The position numbers and the translations under genes are program-made. Shown here in pieces: positions 1-7,344 of a stretch of 64,000 bases of DNA. This DNA is from Clostridium sp. AM34-11AC (lineage in GTDB: Bacteria > Bacillota > Clostridia > Lachnospirales > Lachnospiraceae): the NCBI RefSeq assembly GCF_003435375.1, contig NZ_QWGL01000013.1, positions 1 through 64,000 on the forward strand, given 5' to 3'. The notes below the pieces were generated by a model. That model ran no database searches, was not told the origin of the DNA, and worked only from the letters and a program-made list of their open reading frames with translations. Within the stretch, counting starts at the first letter, position 1. Every line of letters begins with the position of its first letter.

Positions 1-76
1 TGAGGGGTAGGGGAGTTGAATAGGCGAAGCCTATTTTTGACTGTCCTAAAAAAGAAACGGAGGAGCGGTATAGCCA

Positions 77-628
77 TCACTCCGAGGCGATGTCGAGACC
101 GGCGTCCCCGCCTCCGCCGGGGACGGAGATCTCCGCCTCGCCCGCGATCTCGCTGGCGGTCTTTTCTTCGCCGTTTTTTTCCTCCTCGTCCTCAAAGAGG
201 GAGTCGTACTTCTCGCCGTCTCCCTCTTGCAGCATGGCCGCGGTCTTGGCCGCCATGTAAAGCTCGTGGCTGTATTCCATCAGCCGCTGTTCATCCTCCG
301 GAGGGACTTGACCGCCGGAGGCGATGCGGTGGTAGATCTCCAGCATCTTGCCCATCTCCTCTGCGGCCTTCGACAGAGCATTGCCCTGCTGCTTTGCAAC
401 CTCGGCGTTGTGGATGGCAGTCTCCCGCTCGATGATGCTCTCCATCACGCCCTGGGCCTCGTTGTATTGCGCGTCCACGGCGGACAGCTCACGGGAGATC
501 TCCACACGATCCACATTGGGCGCGCCGCCCTGCTGGCAATTTTTGAGCGCCTGCGACAGGTCGCGTTTCCGTGTCCACAGCGTATCCATCTGCGCGGCGT
601 ATGCCTTCTTCGCATCTTGAATTTTCAT
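77..628 (-). CDS. hypothetical coiled-coil protein
   Basis: I do not recognise a named family. The 183-residue product is mostly charged and Gln/Ala-rich and helical throughout. It starts MKIQDAKKAYAAQMD after a good ribosome binding site (AGGAGG-like, reverse complement of ctcc near 637). It has no signal peptide or membrane segment. The last 35 residues are acidic and glycine-rich (EDEEEKNGEE, then GGGGDAGLD) and probably disordered. The pattern suits a cytoplasmic helical-bundle or adaptor protein. The gene is visibly more GC-rich than the RhuM/Fic remnant next to it, which suggests a different origin. The next gene on this strand lies beyond the window edge, so operon context is unknown. 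Confidence 0.6.
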   Translation of the reverse strand: MKIQDAKKAYAAQMDTLWTRKRDLSQALKNCQQGGAPNVDRVEISRELSAVDAQYNEAQGVMESIIERETAIHNAEVAKQQGNALSKAAEEMGKMLEIYHRIASGGQVPPEDEQRLMEYSHELYMAAKTAAMLQEGDGEKYDSLFEDEEEKNGEEKTASEIAGEAEISVPGGGGDAGLDIASE

Positions 629-645
629 TGCGGAACCTCCTGTCT

Positions 646-711
646 AAATGTTTTTCATATCCTTATTATCGACAGAAAAATGTTTTTCATATCCTTATTA
701 TCGACAGAAAA
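646..711. repeat. 32-bp perfect tandem duplication
   Basis: Two head-to-tail copies of a 32-bp AT-rich unit (tgtttttcatatccttatta, then tcgacagaaaaa) cover 649-680 and 681-711. The repeat lies just upstream of the minus-strand gene at 77-628 and at the point where base composition changes. It may duplicate part of that gene's promoter region, or mark the end of an inserted segment. Confidence 0.9.
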
Positions 712-807
712 GGGTCCGGATTTAAGCCGGAGCACGGATAACAGGGCAAAAGCTTAACTGATCGTGGGCAAGACCACTGCCGGACCGCCCTTCCTCGACA
801 AGACCTT

Positions 808-1605
808 GTGGGAACAAACGCTCCGGTTGAAACCGAGAAGGGGAGAGAAACTTCTGGCGGATTTTCCGACAAAAGTACAGGTGGCAGAAAACCTAAAATA
901 TATAATTTGGATATGATTCTTTCTGTAGGATACCGAGTAAATTCAAAACGTGGCATCGCGTTTCGAAGATGGGCGAACAATGTTTTGAAACAGTACATTA
1001 TTCAAGGGTATGCAATCAACGAAAAGCGATTAGCTGCTCTACAGAAAACAATTGATATCCAGACCAGGATGCTGGCATGCACTTTGAATGTTGAGGAATC
1101 AGACATATTAAGAGCTGTAAATCTGTATACGGATGCCTTAGTATTATTGGATCAGTATGATCACCAGACATTGGAGAAGCCAAAAGGAAATCAGCCGATT
1201 TACAGGATCACTTATGAAGATTGCCGTCATATGGTCGATGCTATGGAGGATTCGTTTCATTCGGACGTCTTTGGAGTTGAAAAAGAAAAAGGTAAGGTTG
1301 AGGGAATCCTTGCTGCAGTATATCAAAGTATATTCGGCAAGTATGCATATCCATCATTAGAAGAAAAAGCCGCAAATCTATTGTATTTTATGATCAAGGA
1401 CCATCCTTATGCGGATGGCTGCAAGAGAATTGCGGCATCACTTTTTCTTGAATTCCTGGATAAAAACAACGCTTTATTCCAAGATTGGGAAAAACGACTC
1501 AGCGATGGAACCTTGGTGGCCGTTACGTTGATGATTGCTGAATCCAATCCAGAAGAAAAAGAAGTAATGGTGAAACTGGTGATGAATCTACTGAATTTGC
1601 AATAA
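808..1605 (+). pseudogene. 5'-truncated RhuM-type protein with Fic/Doc domain
   Basis: Residues about 28-80 match the distal part of the RhuM domain (KIYNLDMILSVGYRVNSKRG, then FRRWANNVLKQYIIQGYAIN). Residues about 125-265 form a Fic/Doc-type domain whose core motif reads HPYADGCKRIAASLFLEFL. RhuM proteins normally carry about 80-100 further N-terminal residues with the helix-turn-helix part. These are absent: the open frame begins after a stop at 739 with unrelated sequence, and the only starts are weak (GTG at 808, no clear ribosome binding site). In the Fic motif, Cys replaces the usual Asn (HPFxDGN). I read this as a 5' deletion remnant, probably of a toxin or phage-defence gene; expression is doubtful. 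Confidence 0.65.
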
Positions 1606-1664
1606 AAAGCACGGATTGCAATACTTGTCCCTGAGATTCTCACCAGCAAATACTGCTGTGAGAA

Positions 1665-1787
1665 ATGCATGTGTTTTATCACGATGAATTAACAGAGGAA
1701 GATATTAAAATTCTCTCTCTGGTTTCGGAGATTACAAAGAACGAGATAGCGAAAATGCTGTCAAGATTTGCAAAGAATTCAAAGTGA
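1665..1787 (+). other. possible 40-residue ORF or gene remnant
   Basis: An ATG at 1665 opens a 40-codon frame starting MHVFYHDELTEEDIK and ending FAKNSK. The predicted peptide is helical and amphipathic. It has no clear ribosome binding site and no recognised family. It sits between the truncated RhuM/Fic gene and the next real gene, so it may be the tail of a decayed gene. Confidence 0.25.
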
Positions 1788-1812
1788 GTGAAAATCGAAA
1801 GGAGACCAGACT

Positions 1813-2109
1813 ATGGGAAGGCTTTATAAAATCAACCCGCCGTGTCCCAAGTGCCATGAGGAACATAATTGGTGGCATATCCAGCTGACGGATGAGGAAC
1901 AGGCGAAGATGGATGCGTATGTGGCAGCCAGTGAGGGAAAATCATCCTTGGAGTTACTTCTGGGCGAGCCGGGAATTGTTGTTACACGAAAGCTTAAGTG
2001 TTGTTGCTGCGGTCACGTATTTGAAGCGGAAGCCGGGCTGCGGAAATTCGACGAAGTCGGATACCGGGATCGGGATTTTATTGCGGCGGTCGGCGAAATA
2101 CCCGTGTGA
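1813..2109 (+). CDS. small zinc-ribbon-like protein
   Basis: The 98-residue product has a CPKCHEEH knuckle at residues about 11-18 and a second cysteine cluster (KCCCCGHVF) at about 83-90 of the ribbon half. The spacing fits a split zinc ribbon. A ribosome binding site (AAAGGAGA) precedes the ATG by about 8 bases. The middle is acidic and helical. The next gene starts 21 bases downstream on the same strand, so the two are probably cotranscribed. Family and function are unknown; metal binding is inferred only from the cysteines. Confidence 0.6.
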   Translation: MGRLYKINPPCPKCHEEHNWWHIQLTDEEQAKMDAYVAASEGKSSLELLLGEPGIVVTRKLKCCCCGHVFEAEAGLRKFDEVGYRDRDFIAAVGEIPV

Positions 2110-2130
2110 TAAGATTAAGGAGTTGATGAG

Positions 2131-2487
2131 ATGCATTTGGATCAGTCGGCATTGGGAATCCTGCGTAAAGCAGAAGATAAGAACGGTCGGAAATACATGG
2201 ATTGGCGGATACCGTATATGGATCAGCTAGGACTGATCATGGTCTATAAATCCGACAGCCGGTATGAGAAGTATATGATTTACTTTTTCACAAGTCCGGC
2301 AAGTAAATGTCCCGGCAAATACCTGCATACAACCTACGGAAGTATCCAGGTGGAAGATGGTTCATTGACAATCAGAACAAAGAACAGCGTCTATGAGTTT
2401 GAGCTGGATGCATCATGCGTATCAGAAGTGGATATGATTTTGCTGTTACGTATGGTAAACGAGTATTTTCGTGATGATGGCATGTAA
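2131..2487 (+). CDS. hypothetical protein
   Basis: An uncharacterised 118-residue soluble protein starting MHLDQSALGILRK. It has an alternating hydrophobic/charged pattern suggesting mixed alpha/beta structure and no membrane segment or recognisable motif. It follows the zinc-ribbon gene by 21 bases. The macro-domain gene starts 99 bases further on, so the three may form one transcription unit. The upstream sequence (taaggagttgatgag) gives a good ribosome binding site. Confidence 0.55.
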   Translation: MHLDQSALGILRKAEDKNGRKYMDWRIPYMDQLGLIMVYKSDSRYEKYMIYFFTSPASKCPGKYLHTTYGSIQVEDGSLTIRTKNSVYEFELDASCVSEVDMILLLRMVNEYFRDDGM

Positions 2488-2586
2488 GGCAGACAATGCC
2501 AGGTACTGGGCTGCGGGAGCGATTCCGCGGCCGTTTTCATAGCGTTAGATCTGAAATTAACAGAGAGAAAAAGGAATGATAAACAT

Positions 2587-3426
2587 ATGAGCAGTTTTGA
2601 GAATGTAGAGGTTTTTGAAGATACTAAAAAGCTGTGCGAGACAAACGGAAAGATTAAGGAAGTTCTTGCACGGTCGGTGAAAAACCAGAAACTCATCCTG
2701 GAAGGAGAGGAGCTGTCTCCTGTGGATAAGACGCGTTTCTCGGATGAAGCGAAGATTGTTGTATCCACAGAGCGGACTTTCGAGGCGGCTGCAGGTTATG
2801 CAGGTCAGAAGGTGGCGGTACATAACTTTGCCTCTGCCACAAATCCGGGCGGCGGCGTGACAAGAGGATCCAGCGCACAGGAGGAATGTCTGTGTCGGTG
2901 TTCCGGCCTGTATTTCTGCCTGAGCGTACCGGAAATGATGAAAGGATTCTATTACCCTCATCGGAATGAAAAGAATCCGATCAACAATGCGGATATCATC
3001 TATACGCCGGATGTGACTGTATTTAAGACAGATACGAACAAGCCGAAGCTGATGGATGAAAAAGACTGGTATGAAGTGGATGTGATCACCTGTGCGGCAC
3101 CGAACCTGCGGGAACGGCCGAGCAACCGGTTCAACCAGGGTAACGGCGACCGGGCGGTAAAAGTCAGTGACCGGGAACTGCTGGAAATCCATAAGCAGAG
3201 GCTGACCAGGATTCTGGATGTTGCCGTACTGAACGGTGACGAAGCGGTAATTCTGGGCGCTTTCGGATGTGGGGCGTTCCAAAATAAGCCGGAAGTGGTG
3301 GCGCGTGCTGCCAAAGAAGTGATTGCGGATTATCTGTACGCATTTAAAACCATTGAATTTGCGGTCTATTGCCCGCCGCGGGATGATACGAACTTCAAAG
3401 TGTTTAAGTGGGTGATGGGAGCGTAA
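2587..3426 (+). CDS. TIGR02452-type macro domain protein (bacterial PARG)
   Basis: This 279-residue protein carries the signature of microbial poly(ADP-ribose) glycohydrolase: an Asn-Pro-Gly-Gly-Gly turn (NPGGGVTRGSSAQEE, residues about 85-99). The triple glycine binds the diphosphate and the paired acidic residue after Gln is catalytic in this family. A second macro-fold motif, ILGAFGCGAFQNKPEVVA, lies near residue 225. Length fits the TIGR02452 family. The enzyme would remove ADP-ribose from proteins or nucleic acids in the cytoplasm. No ADP-ribosyltransferase is recognisable nearby, so its substrate is unknown. The start is the ATG at 2587, with an AAGGA box upstream. Confidence 0.85.
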   Translation: MSSFENVEVFEDTKKLCETNGKIKEVLARSVKNQKLILEGEELSPVDKTRFSDEAKIVVSTERTFEAAAGYAGQKVAVHNFASATNPGGGVTRGSSAQEECLCRCSGLYFCLSVPEMMKGFYYPHRNEKNPINNADIIYTPDVTVFKTDTNKPKLMDEKDWYEVDVITCAAPNLRERPSNRFNQGNGDRAVKVSDRELLEIHKQRLTRILDVAVLNGDEAVILGAFGCGAFQNKPEVVARAAKEVIADYLYAFKTIEFAVYCPPRDDTNFKVFKWVMGA

Positions 3427-3447
3427 AGAATTGAAAGGAGACAAGCG

Positions 3448-3537
3448 ATGGGAGAAAATTATGCATATATGGATGCCGATGAGGTGATGGAATTGCAGGA
3501 TATTAAAGTTGGTGGAATAACCCGTGCAAAAACATGA
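3448..3537 (+). other. possible 29-residue remnant of a small HTH protein
   Basis: A strong ribosome binding site (GAAAGGAG) precedes an ATG at 3448 and a 29-codon frame beginning MGENYAYMDADEVMELQDIK. The beginning resembles the N-terminus of small excisionase/AlpA-type helix-turn-helix proteins common in integrative elements. It stops before the recognition helix. I regard it as a truncated gene; it may still be translated. Confidence 0.3.
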
Positions 3538-3554
3538 TTTTTGAATAGCAAAAG

Positions 3555-3588
3555 AAAGGCAGTCTCTGCTTAGGTAGGGATTGTCTTT
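3555..3588 (+). terminator. terminator-like hairpin
   Basis: AAAGGCAGTCTCT pairs with AGGGATTGTCTTT through Watson-Crick and G-U pairs around a short loop. The 3' side is only moderately T-rich, so termination strength is uncertain. It closes the strip that begins with the zinc-ribbon gene. Confidence 0.45.
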
Positions 3589-3688
3589 CGTATATTCGCA
3601 AGAATTAAACCGCAGGTTCAATGCAGTTTTTCCTGTGCCGTGATATAACTGTCGTATCAGGGATATTACGGGAAAGGAGAAACTGTCC

Positions 3689-4333
3689 ATGGATACTGTA
3701 AAGAGAATTGCAAAGCGAATGAGTCCGAAGGAAAACAGAAAGAGTTACAAGGAAGAATGTTCCGTTTTCCTGTCACATCGGAAGAAAGAATCATTATGGG
3801 AAAGGATTTCCATATGGAAAGAGGACGTCATCTGTATTTATCAAAGACTGCGGTACGGATACTGTTACCGTGACATCTGGTCGATTGACCAATGGTTTCT
3901 TACGGTTGTTCCGAACATGATTCATGACCTTCGTGTCAACAGCCATGGTTATCCCAGCTTCTTTGAAGGACCGGAAGAAGAAAATATCCGGAAATGGGAT
4001 CGTATTCTGGGAAGAATGGAATTTCTGTTCCGGGAAGCAAATGAGGATACATGCAGAAAGAAGAATCTGTATGAGGAAGAGCATGACTTGGCACAGGAAG
4101 AATTCACGACAAAATACGGCATGTTCGGTGAGAAGCTGAAGACGGAAGAGGAGATTGCGAGAGAAAAGCGGGAGCATACACACCGGTTGTATATGATGAG
4201 CGATGTGCCGGAATATGTAGAAATCTCGGGAAAGTGGCTGGCGGCAGAGGGCGAACTGCGTGAGTATCGGGACCAGTGCCTGAAGCAGGGCATGGAGCTT
4301 ATGACGAAGTATTTTCGGAACCTGTGGGATTGA
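3689..4333 (+). CDS. hypothetical protein of a phage/mobile-element type
   Basis: The 214-residue product has a central segment around DIWSIDQWFLTVVPNMI followed by Asn-Gly-Tyr-Pro, then a basic/acidic helical stretch, and ends KYFRNLWD. From memory this layout resembles a family of unknown function found in phages and integrative elements (D-x-W-S-L-D near the middle, E-G-x-E-x-x-x-K-Y-F-x-x-L-W at the end). I cannot give a function. No membrane segments are visible. A ribosome binding site (GAAAGGAG) lies upstream. Its 3' end overlaps the convergent minus-strand gene 4299-4550 by 35 bases. Confidence 0.6.
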   Translation: MDTVKRIAKRMSPKENRKSYKEECSVFLSHRKKESLWERISIWKEDVICIYQRLRYGYCYRDIWSIDQWFLTVVPNMIHDLRVNSHGYPSFFEGPEEENIRKWDRILGRMEFLFREANEDTCRKKNLYEEEHDLAQEEFTTKYGMFGEKLKTEEEIAREKREHTHRLYMMSDVPEYVEISGKWLAAEGELREYRDQCLKQGMELMTKYFRNLWD

Positions 4334-4550
4334 TATGCAGGGACGGACAAAAAGGAAGAGGTGGGGAATCGAAGGAGGATTCCCTGCCGCTTCTGTCATG
4401 GGCTTTCTGTTTCTTCCGGTAATATGCCTTGCCGTTCGGCATGGTCCGCGTTGCCGGGTTCAAAATTCCCCAGGTGGAACGCTGTGCGGAATGGTATGTC
4501 TTTTGTGCTTTCTTACTCTGTTTGCTGATCGGAACAAATGATTTCTTCAT
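4299..4550 (-). CDS. small basic conserved protein
   Basis: The 83-residue product is strongly basic in its first 55 residues, with a core reading RSTWGILNPATRTMPNGKAY followed by YRKKQKAH. From memory, short proteins with this S-x-W-x-x-x-N-P-x-T-x-x-x-P-N-x-K-x-Y-x-R-K pattern recur in mobile or accessory regions of clostridia; function unknown. Its ATG overlaps the stop of the upstream gene in an ATGA arrangement at 4547-4550, which argues for translational coupling and that the frame is real. The last 28 residues look less constrained and run into the opposite-strand gene. Confidence 0.55.
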   Translation of the reverse strand: MKKSFVPISKQSKKAQKTYHSAQRSTWGILNPATRTMPNGKAYYRKKQKAHDRSGRESSFDSPPLPFCPSLHINPTGSENTSS

Positions 4551-4858
4551 GCGGCACCTCGATTCTGTCCCAGTGTTTCCATGATGTTATTGCAGAATTC
4601 CATGTAATCGTTGTGTCCGAAAAGAAGCATCTTGTTGCACAGCAATTCCATGGATTTCTCAAATTCCGCCGTATCTTTCTTTCTGACTTTGCAGATAATG
4701 ATGCGGTACGAGGAATTGTCCCGTGAGAATTCACTTCCGAACCGCACGGAAACATGGTTCTGTGTGAGCAGGGAATCTGCAAGATAGTCCTTGTGGTCGA
4801 TGTACATATATGGGACGGACAGGATGGACCGGCCGTCCAGTCTCAGAAAATTTTTCAT
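4547..4858 (-). CDS. hypothetical protein, 103 residues
   Basis: I chose the start at 4858 because a strong AAAGGAGGAG sits 5-6 bases before it; the frame is open further upstream but lacks such a site. The protein (MKNFLRLDGRSILSVPYMYI...) is soluble, with no recognised motif, and resembles small accessory-region proteins. It is translationally coupled to 4299-4550 through an ATGA overlap. Function unknown. Confidence 0.55.
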   Translation of the reverse strand: MKNFLRLDGRSILSVPYMYIDHKDYLADSLLTQNHVSVRFGSEFSRDNSSYRIIICKVRKKDTAEFEKSMELLCNKMLLFGHNDYMEFCNNIMETLGQNRGAA

Positions 4859-5120
4859 AGGCTCCTCCTTTGTGATAGCTGTCTGTAAGGAAAATGCTGC
4901 GAAATTTGCATTCCGCAGCCGTGGTGCCTGAAACCGTACCCTGGCACCGGCGTGATCACTCACGGGTTTTCTACAGGGGAATTGTTTACCTTTTTATTTT
5001 TTGAATTAATTTACCATGAACCGAAAGATACAATGGATAAAAGATAACAAAACAATCTATGCCACTGAACATTAACAAGACCATCTGCATTTTTAAAATG
5101 ACCCTGTACGGAAAAATCCT

Positions 5121-5633
5121 TTAAATGTCCGCTTCAAACAGGAAAGTCTGATTGTACCGGTCAAGGGCAATCTGCATTTCCATGATCTCACCGGAGATGC
5201 ATTCATAATCACGTTTTACCAGTTCTGGATCATAATTGGTGTAGCGGTATTCAGGAACGGCATTTCTGGAGCTGAATGCATGGGAAGATTCCCTCATTTT
5301 TGGCAGATATTTCCGCATGGTGTCCAGAGTCGATTTGCGGGAGCTAAGTTGTGCGATTCTTACCAGAATGCTGTCGACACTCATTTCCGTATCGCCTACC
5401 ATGATCTTTGCGGTGGCATTGGCCAGGTTCAGGGCGTGCTTGATGATGACGGCTTTTCGGTCGATTTCTTTTAACGTCTCAGAAACGGCGGAATAGTCAT
5501 ATTTCGGGATGACCGGTTCCTCGCCGACAGCGGCAACGTAAGTGCGGGATGACGCTTCCTGGGCCTCCCAGTAAGATTTTTCGTCCGCCAGACTTTTGAG
5601 CAGTTTATTGGCATAAGCCGAAGTTATTTTCAT
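5121..5633 (-). CDS. helical protein resembling the DIP1984 type
   Basis: The 170-residue product starts MKITSAYANKLLKSLADEK and consists almost entirely of long antiparallel-type helices. The order of motifs (N-terminal helix, a Glu-Glu-Pro-Val-Ile-Pro turn, an Asn-x-x-Asn-Ala-Thr segment near 70, and a C-terminal helix ending ALDRYNQTFLFEADI) resembles DIP1984-type proteins, whose function is unsettled. I infer similarity in layout only. A good AAGGAGG ribosome binding site precedes the start. The XRE gene lies 22 bases upstream on the same strand, so the two are probably one operon. Confidence 0.55.
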   Translation of the reverse strand: MKITSAYANKLLKSLADEKSYWEAQEASSRTYVAAVGEEPVIPKYDYSAVSETLKEIDRKAVIIKHALNLANATAKIMVGDTEMSVDSILVRIAQLSSRKSTLDTMRKYLPKMRESSHAFSSRNAVPEYRYTNYDPELVKRDYECISGEIMEMQIALDRYNQTFLFEADI

Positions 5634-5655
5634 AATGTGTTTCGCCTCCTTCGCA

Positions 5656-5979
5656 TCACTTCCTTATGACACGATTATAAGGCAGGAGAGAGAAGATGTC
5701 ATTGAACCACTGGTTTAAACTGACCCATAAACGAGGAATATCCCCGTCAATGACGAGGATATTTTCAATACTGGTATGTAATAATCTGCTGAGAATGATA
5801 AAGTTGTCCAGGCTCGGCAGCGATTTTCCGGCGATCCACTTATAGATTGCCTGTGGGTTTTCAAAGCCGAACGCACCCTGGATCTCGCGGATCGTATAGT
5901 TTTGCTCCGAAAGCAGCTGCTTTATCCGCTTCCCGGTTTCCACGGGCTGGATTGACAAATACATCGGTTCCATTTGCAT
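5656..5979 (-). CDS. XRE-type helix-turn-helix regulator
   Basis: The 107-residue protein has a helix-turn-helix at residues about 15-70: GKRIKQLLSEQNYTIREIQ is the first helix pair, then FENPQAIYKWIAGKSLPSLD as the recognition segment, then a stabilising helix ending SIENILV. This is the common XRE/Cro fold of clostridial genomes. The last 25 residues are hydrophobic/aromatic and may dimerise. A GGAGGG site precedes the ATG. It is the first gene of a likely two-gene operon with 5121-5633 and may regulate that pair. Confidence 0.75.
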   Translation of the reverse strand: MQMEPMYLSIQPVETGKRIKQLLSEQNYTIREIQGAFGFENPQAIYKWIAGKSLPSLDNFIILSRLLHTSIENILVIDGDIPRLWVSLNQWFNDIFSLLPYNRVIRK

Positions 5980-6164
5980 CCCTCCATGATTCTGTACTAT
6001 CCCGAAACACTTGCTTTCATTCTATCACGAACGCAGCGGATTGAACAGCGAAATTTATCCGGCCGGACGGTTTATTTAGAAAGCTGATTGGCATGGACAA
6101 TAGAAGGTGGGCGAGTAAAATCTGTTTTGATTTTGGCAGATCAATGCTTCTGCAAGGTTTACAA

Positions 6165-7316
6165 TCAGGTCAATGTCTCACTATGATTCAGTACCGATGT
6201 ACTGTACAGAAACAGTACATCCTGATTCTTAAATTCTATAAAACGTTCAAGTAAATCTGCCCTCAGATACCGGATATCCACCAGAGTGATTTTGGCATAC
6301 CCTTCCGAAAGAAGAGACGCGATACTGCTGCCAAAGGAATCCCGGAAAATGACAAGCTCTTTGTCCGATTCACAGTTCGGATTCTCGATGGTTATCAGAG
6401 AGCGGGGACCGGAAAGAAAGATCTCATAAGGATCTTTGCCGGATTTTTTCTCCATATTGTAGATGGAACCCATCGTCTGATCCTCATGATTGGTCACGAT
6501 ACAGCCATCTAAAACATCATTGGATAAATAATATAGCGTTTCCGGCGGCAGTGGAAGAGCAGACAGACCATAATATACACCATAAAAAGGGACATCCAGC
6601 GCATATTCTGTGTAAGCTCCTGAGATAGACGTCCCCATGCCCTCCGCAAGAACAGCTGCCGTCTCTGGAAGCTTCTCCTGACGCCAATGGGTATCGGTCT
6701 TATAATAATCCGTAATATCCAGCGTTCCTGTGATATCGATATAGTCTGCGTAGTTCATGTGATTCCGCATCACATGGAACAGTTTTTCATAGTCCATGGA
6801 GAGGTATCCATGTTTCTCCGCAAGAAAGTAGCTTTTATCCGGGACAATGGAGAGATAGATATTCATCTCCTTGTCAGCCAGGTATTTCTCATAGATATAT
6901 GCAAACCGGTCCGCTGCATGTTCCAGAGAATCCATTTGAAGCGGATATTCAAGCTTTGCTGCATAACCATCCTGTATATAAATATCATGATTATCAAGCT
7001 GACCAAACACATCGTAGGTAGTATAGGCTTTCAATGTCCGGAACTGATCCCGCAGCGGAAATTGATCAAGAGTATACTTTTCAAATTCCGTCATAAAGCT
7101 TCCATCGGACATGGTATCCAGGGAAAATTTCGGGCGCTGTGCAAGCTTTCGCCGTTCGTTGTTAGAAAACTCCTGGGGCGGCAGCAGCCAGGACGCCATG
7201 GTAAGGCTAACAAATACGACTCCCAGCACAACTACTGTAACTATGTTGTTTATATGATTGATATTTTTTGCATTGTTTGTATTCTTTATGCTTTTTATAT
7301 TCTTACATTCTATCAT
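6165..7316 (-). CDS. DHHW-family (AlgX/DltD-like) membrane-anchored O-acyltransfer partner
   Basis: A single N-terminal membrane segment (VTVVVLGVVFVSLTMASWLL, residues about 26-45) anchors a 340-residue extracytoplasmic domain. Near residue 205 the motif YYKTDTHWRQ corresponds to the Asp-His-His-Trp signature of this SGNH-like family, and FRDSFGSS near residue 325 is a plausible nucleophile loop. Such proteins work with MBOAT acyltransferases (AlgI, DltB, PatA) to move acetyl or similar groups onto an exported polymer. It lies 28 bases downstream of the MBOAT gene on the same strand. The polymer substrate is unknown. The second residue of the motif is Thr rather than His. Confidence 0.8.
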   Translation of the reverse strand: MIECKNIKSIKNTNNAKNINHINNIVTVVVLGVVFVSLTMASWLLPPQEFSNNERRKLAQRPKFSLDTMSDGSFMTEFEKYTLDQFPLRDQFRTLKAYTTYDVFGQLDNHDIYIQDGYAAKLEYPLQMDSLEHAADRFAYIYEKYLADKEMNIYLSIVPDKSYFLAEKHGYLSMDYEKLFHVMRNHMNYADYIDITGTLDITDYYKTDTHWRQEKLPETAAVLAEGMGTSISGAYTEYALDVPFYGVYYGLSALPLPPETLYYLSNDVLDGCIVTNHEDQTMGSIYNMEKKSGKDPYEIFLSGPRSLITIENPNCESDKELVIFRDSFGSSIASLLSEGYAKITLVDIRYLRADLLERFIEFKNQDVLFLYSTSVLNHSETLT

Positions 7317-7344
7317 CTATCATTCCTTCCCGACCTCAGAATTC

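Noticed and set aside
227..757. Plus-strand open frame across the first gene
   Set aside because: It is antisense to the minus-strand coiled-coil gene, which has a good ribosome binding site and protein-like composition.
2557..3690. Long minus-strand open frame of 377 codons opposite the macro-domain gene
   Set aside because: It is a shadow of the PARG gene: no ribosome binding site, no recognisable domain, and odd composition (His, Phe, Arg, Ile rich). The plus-strand gene has clear family motifs.
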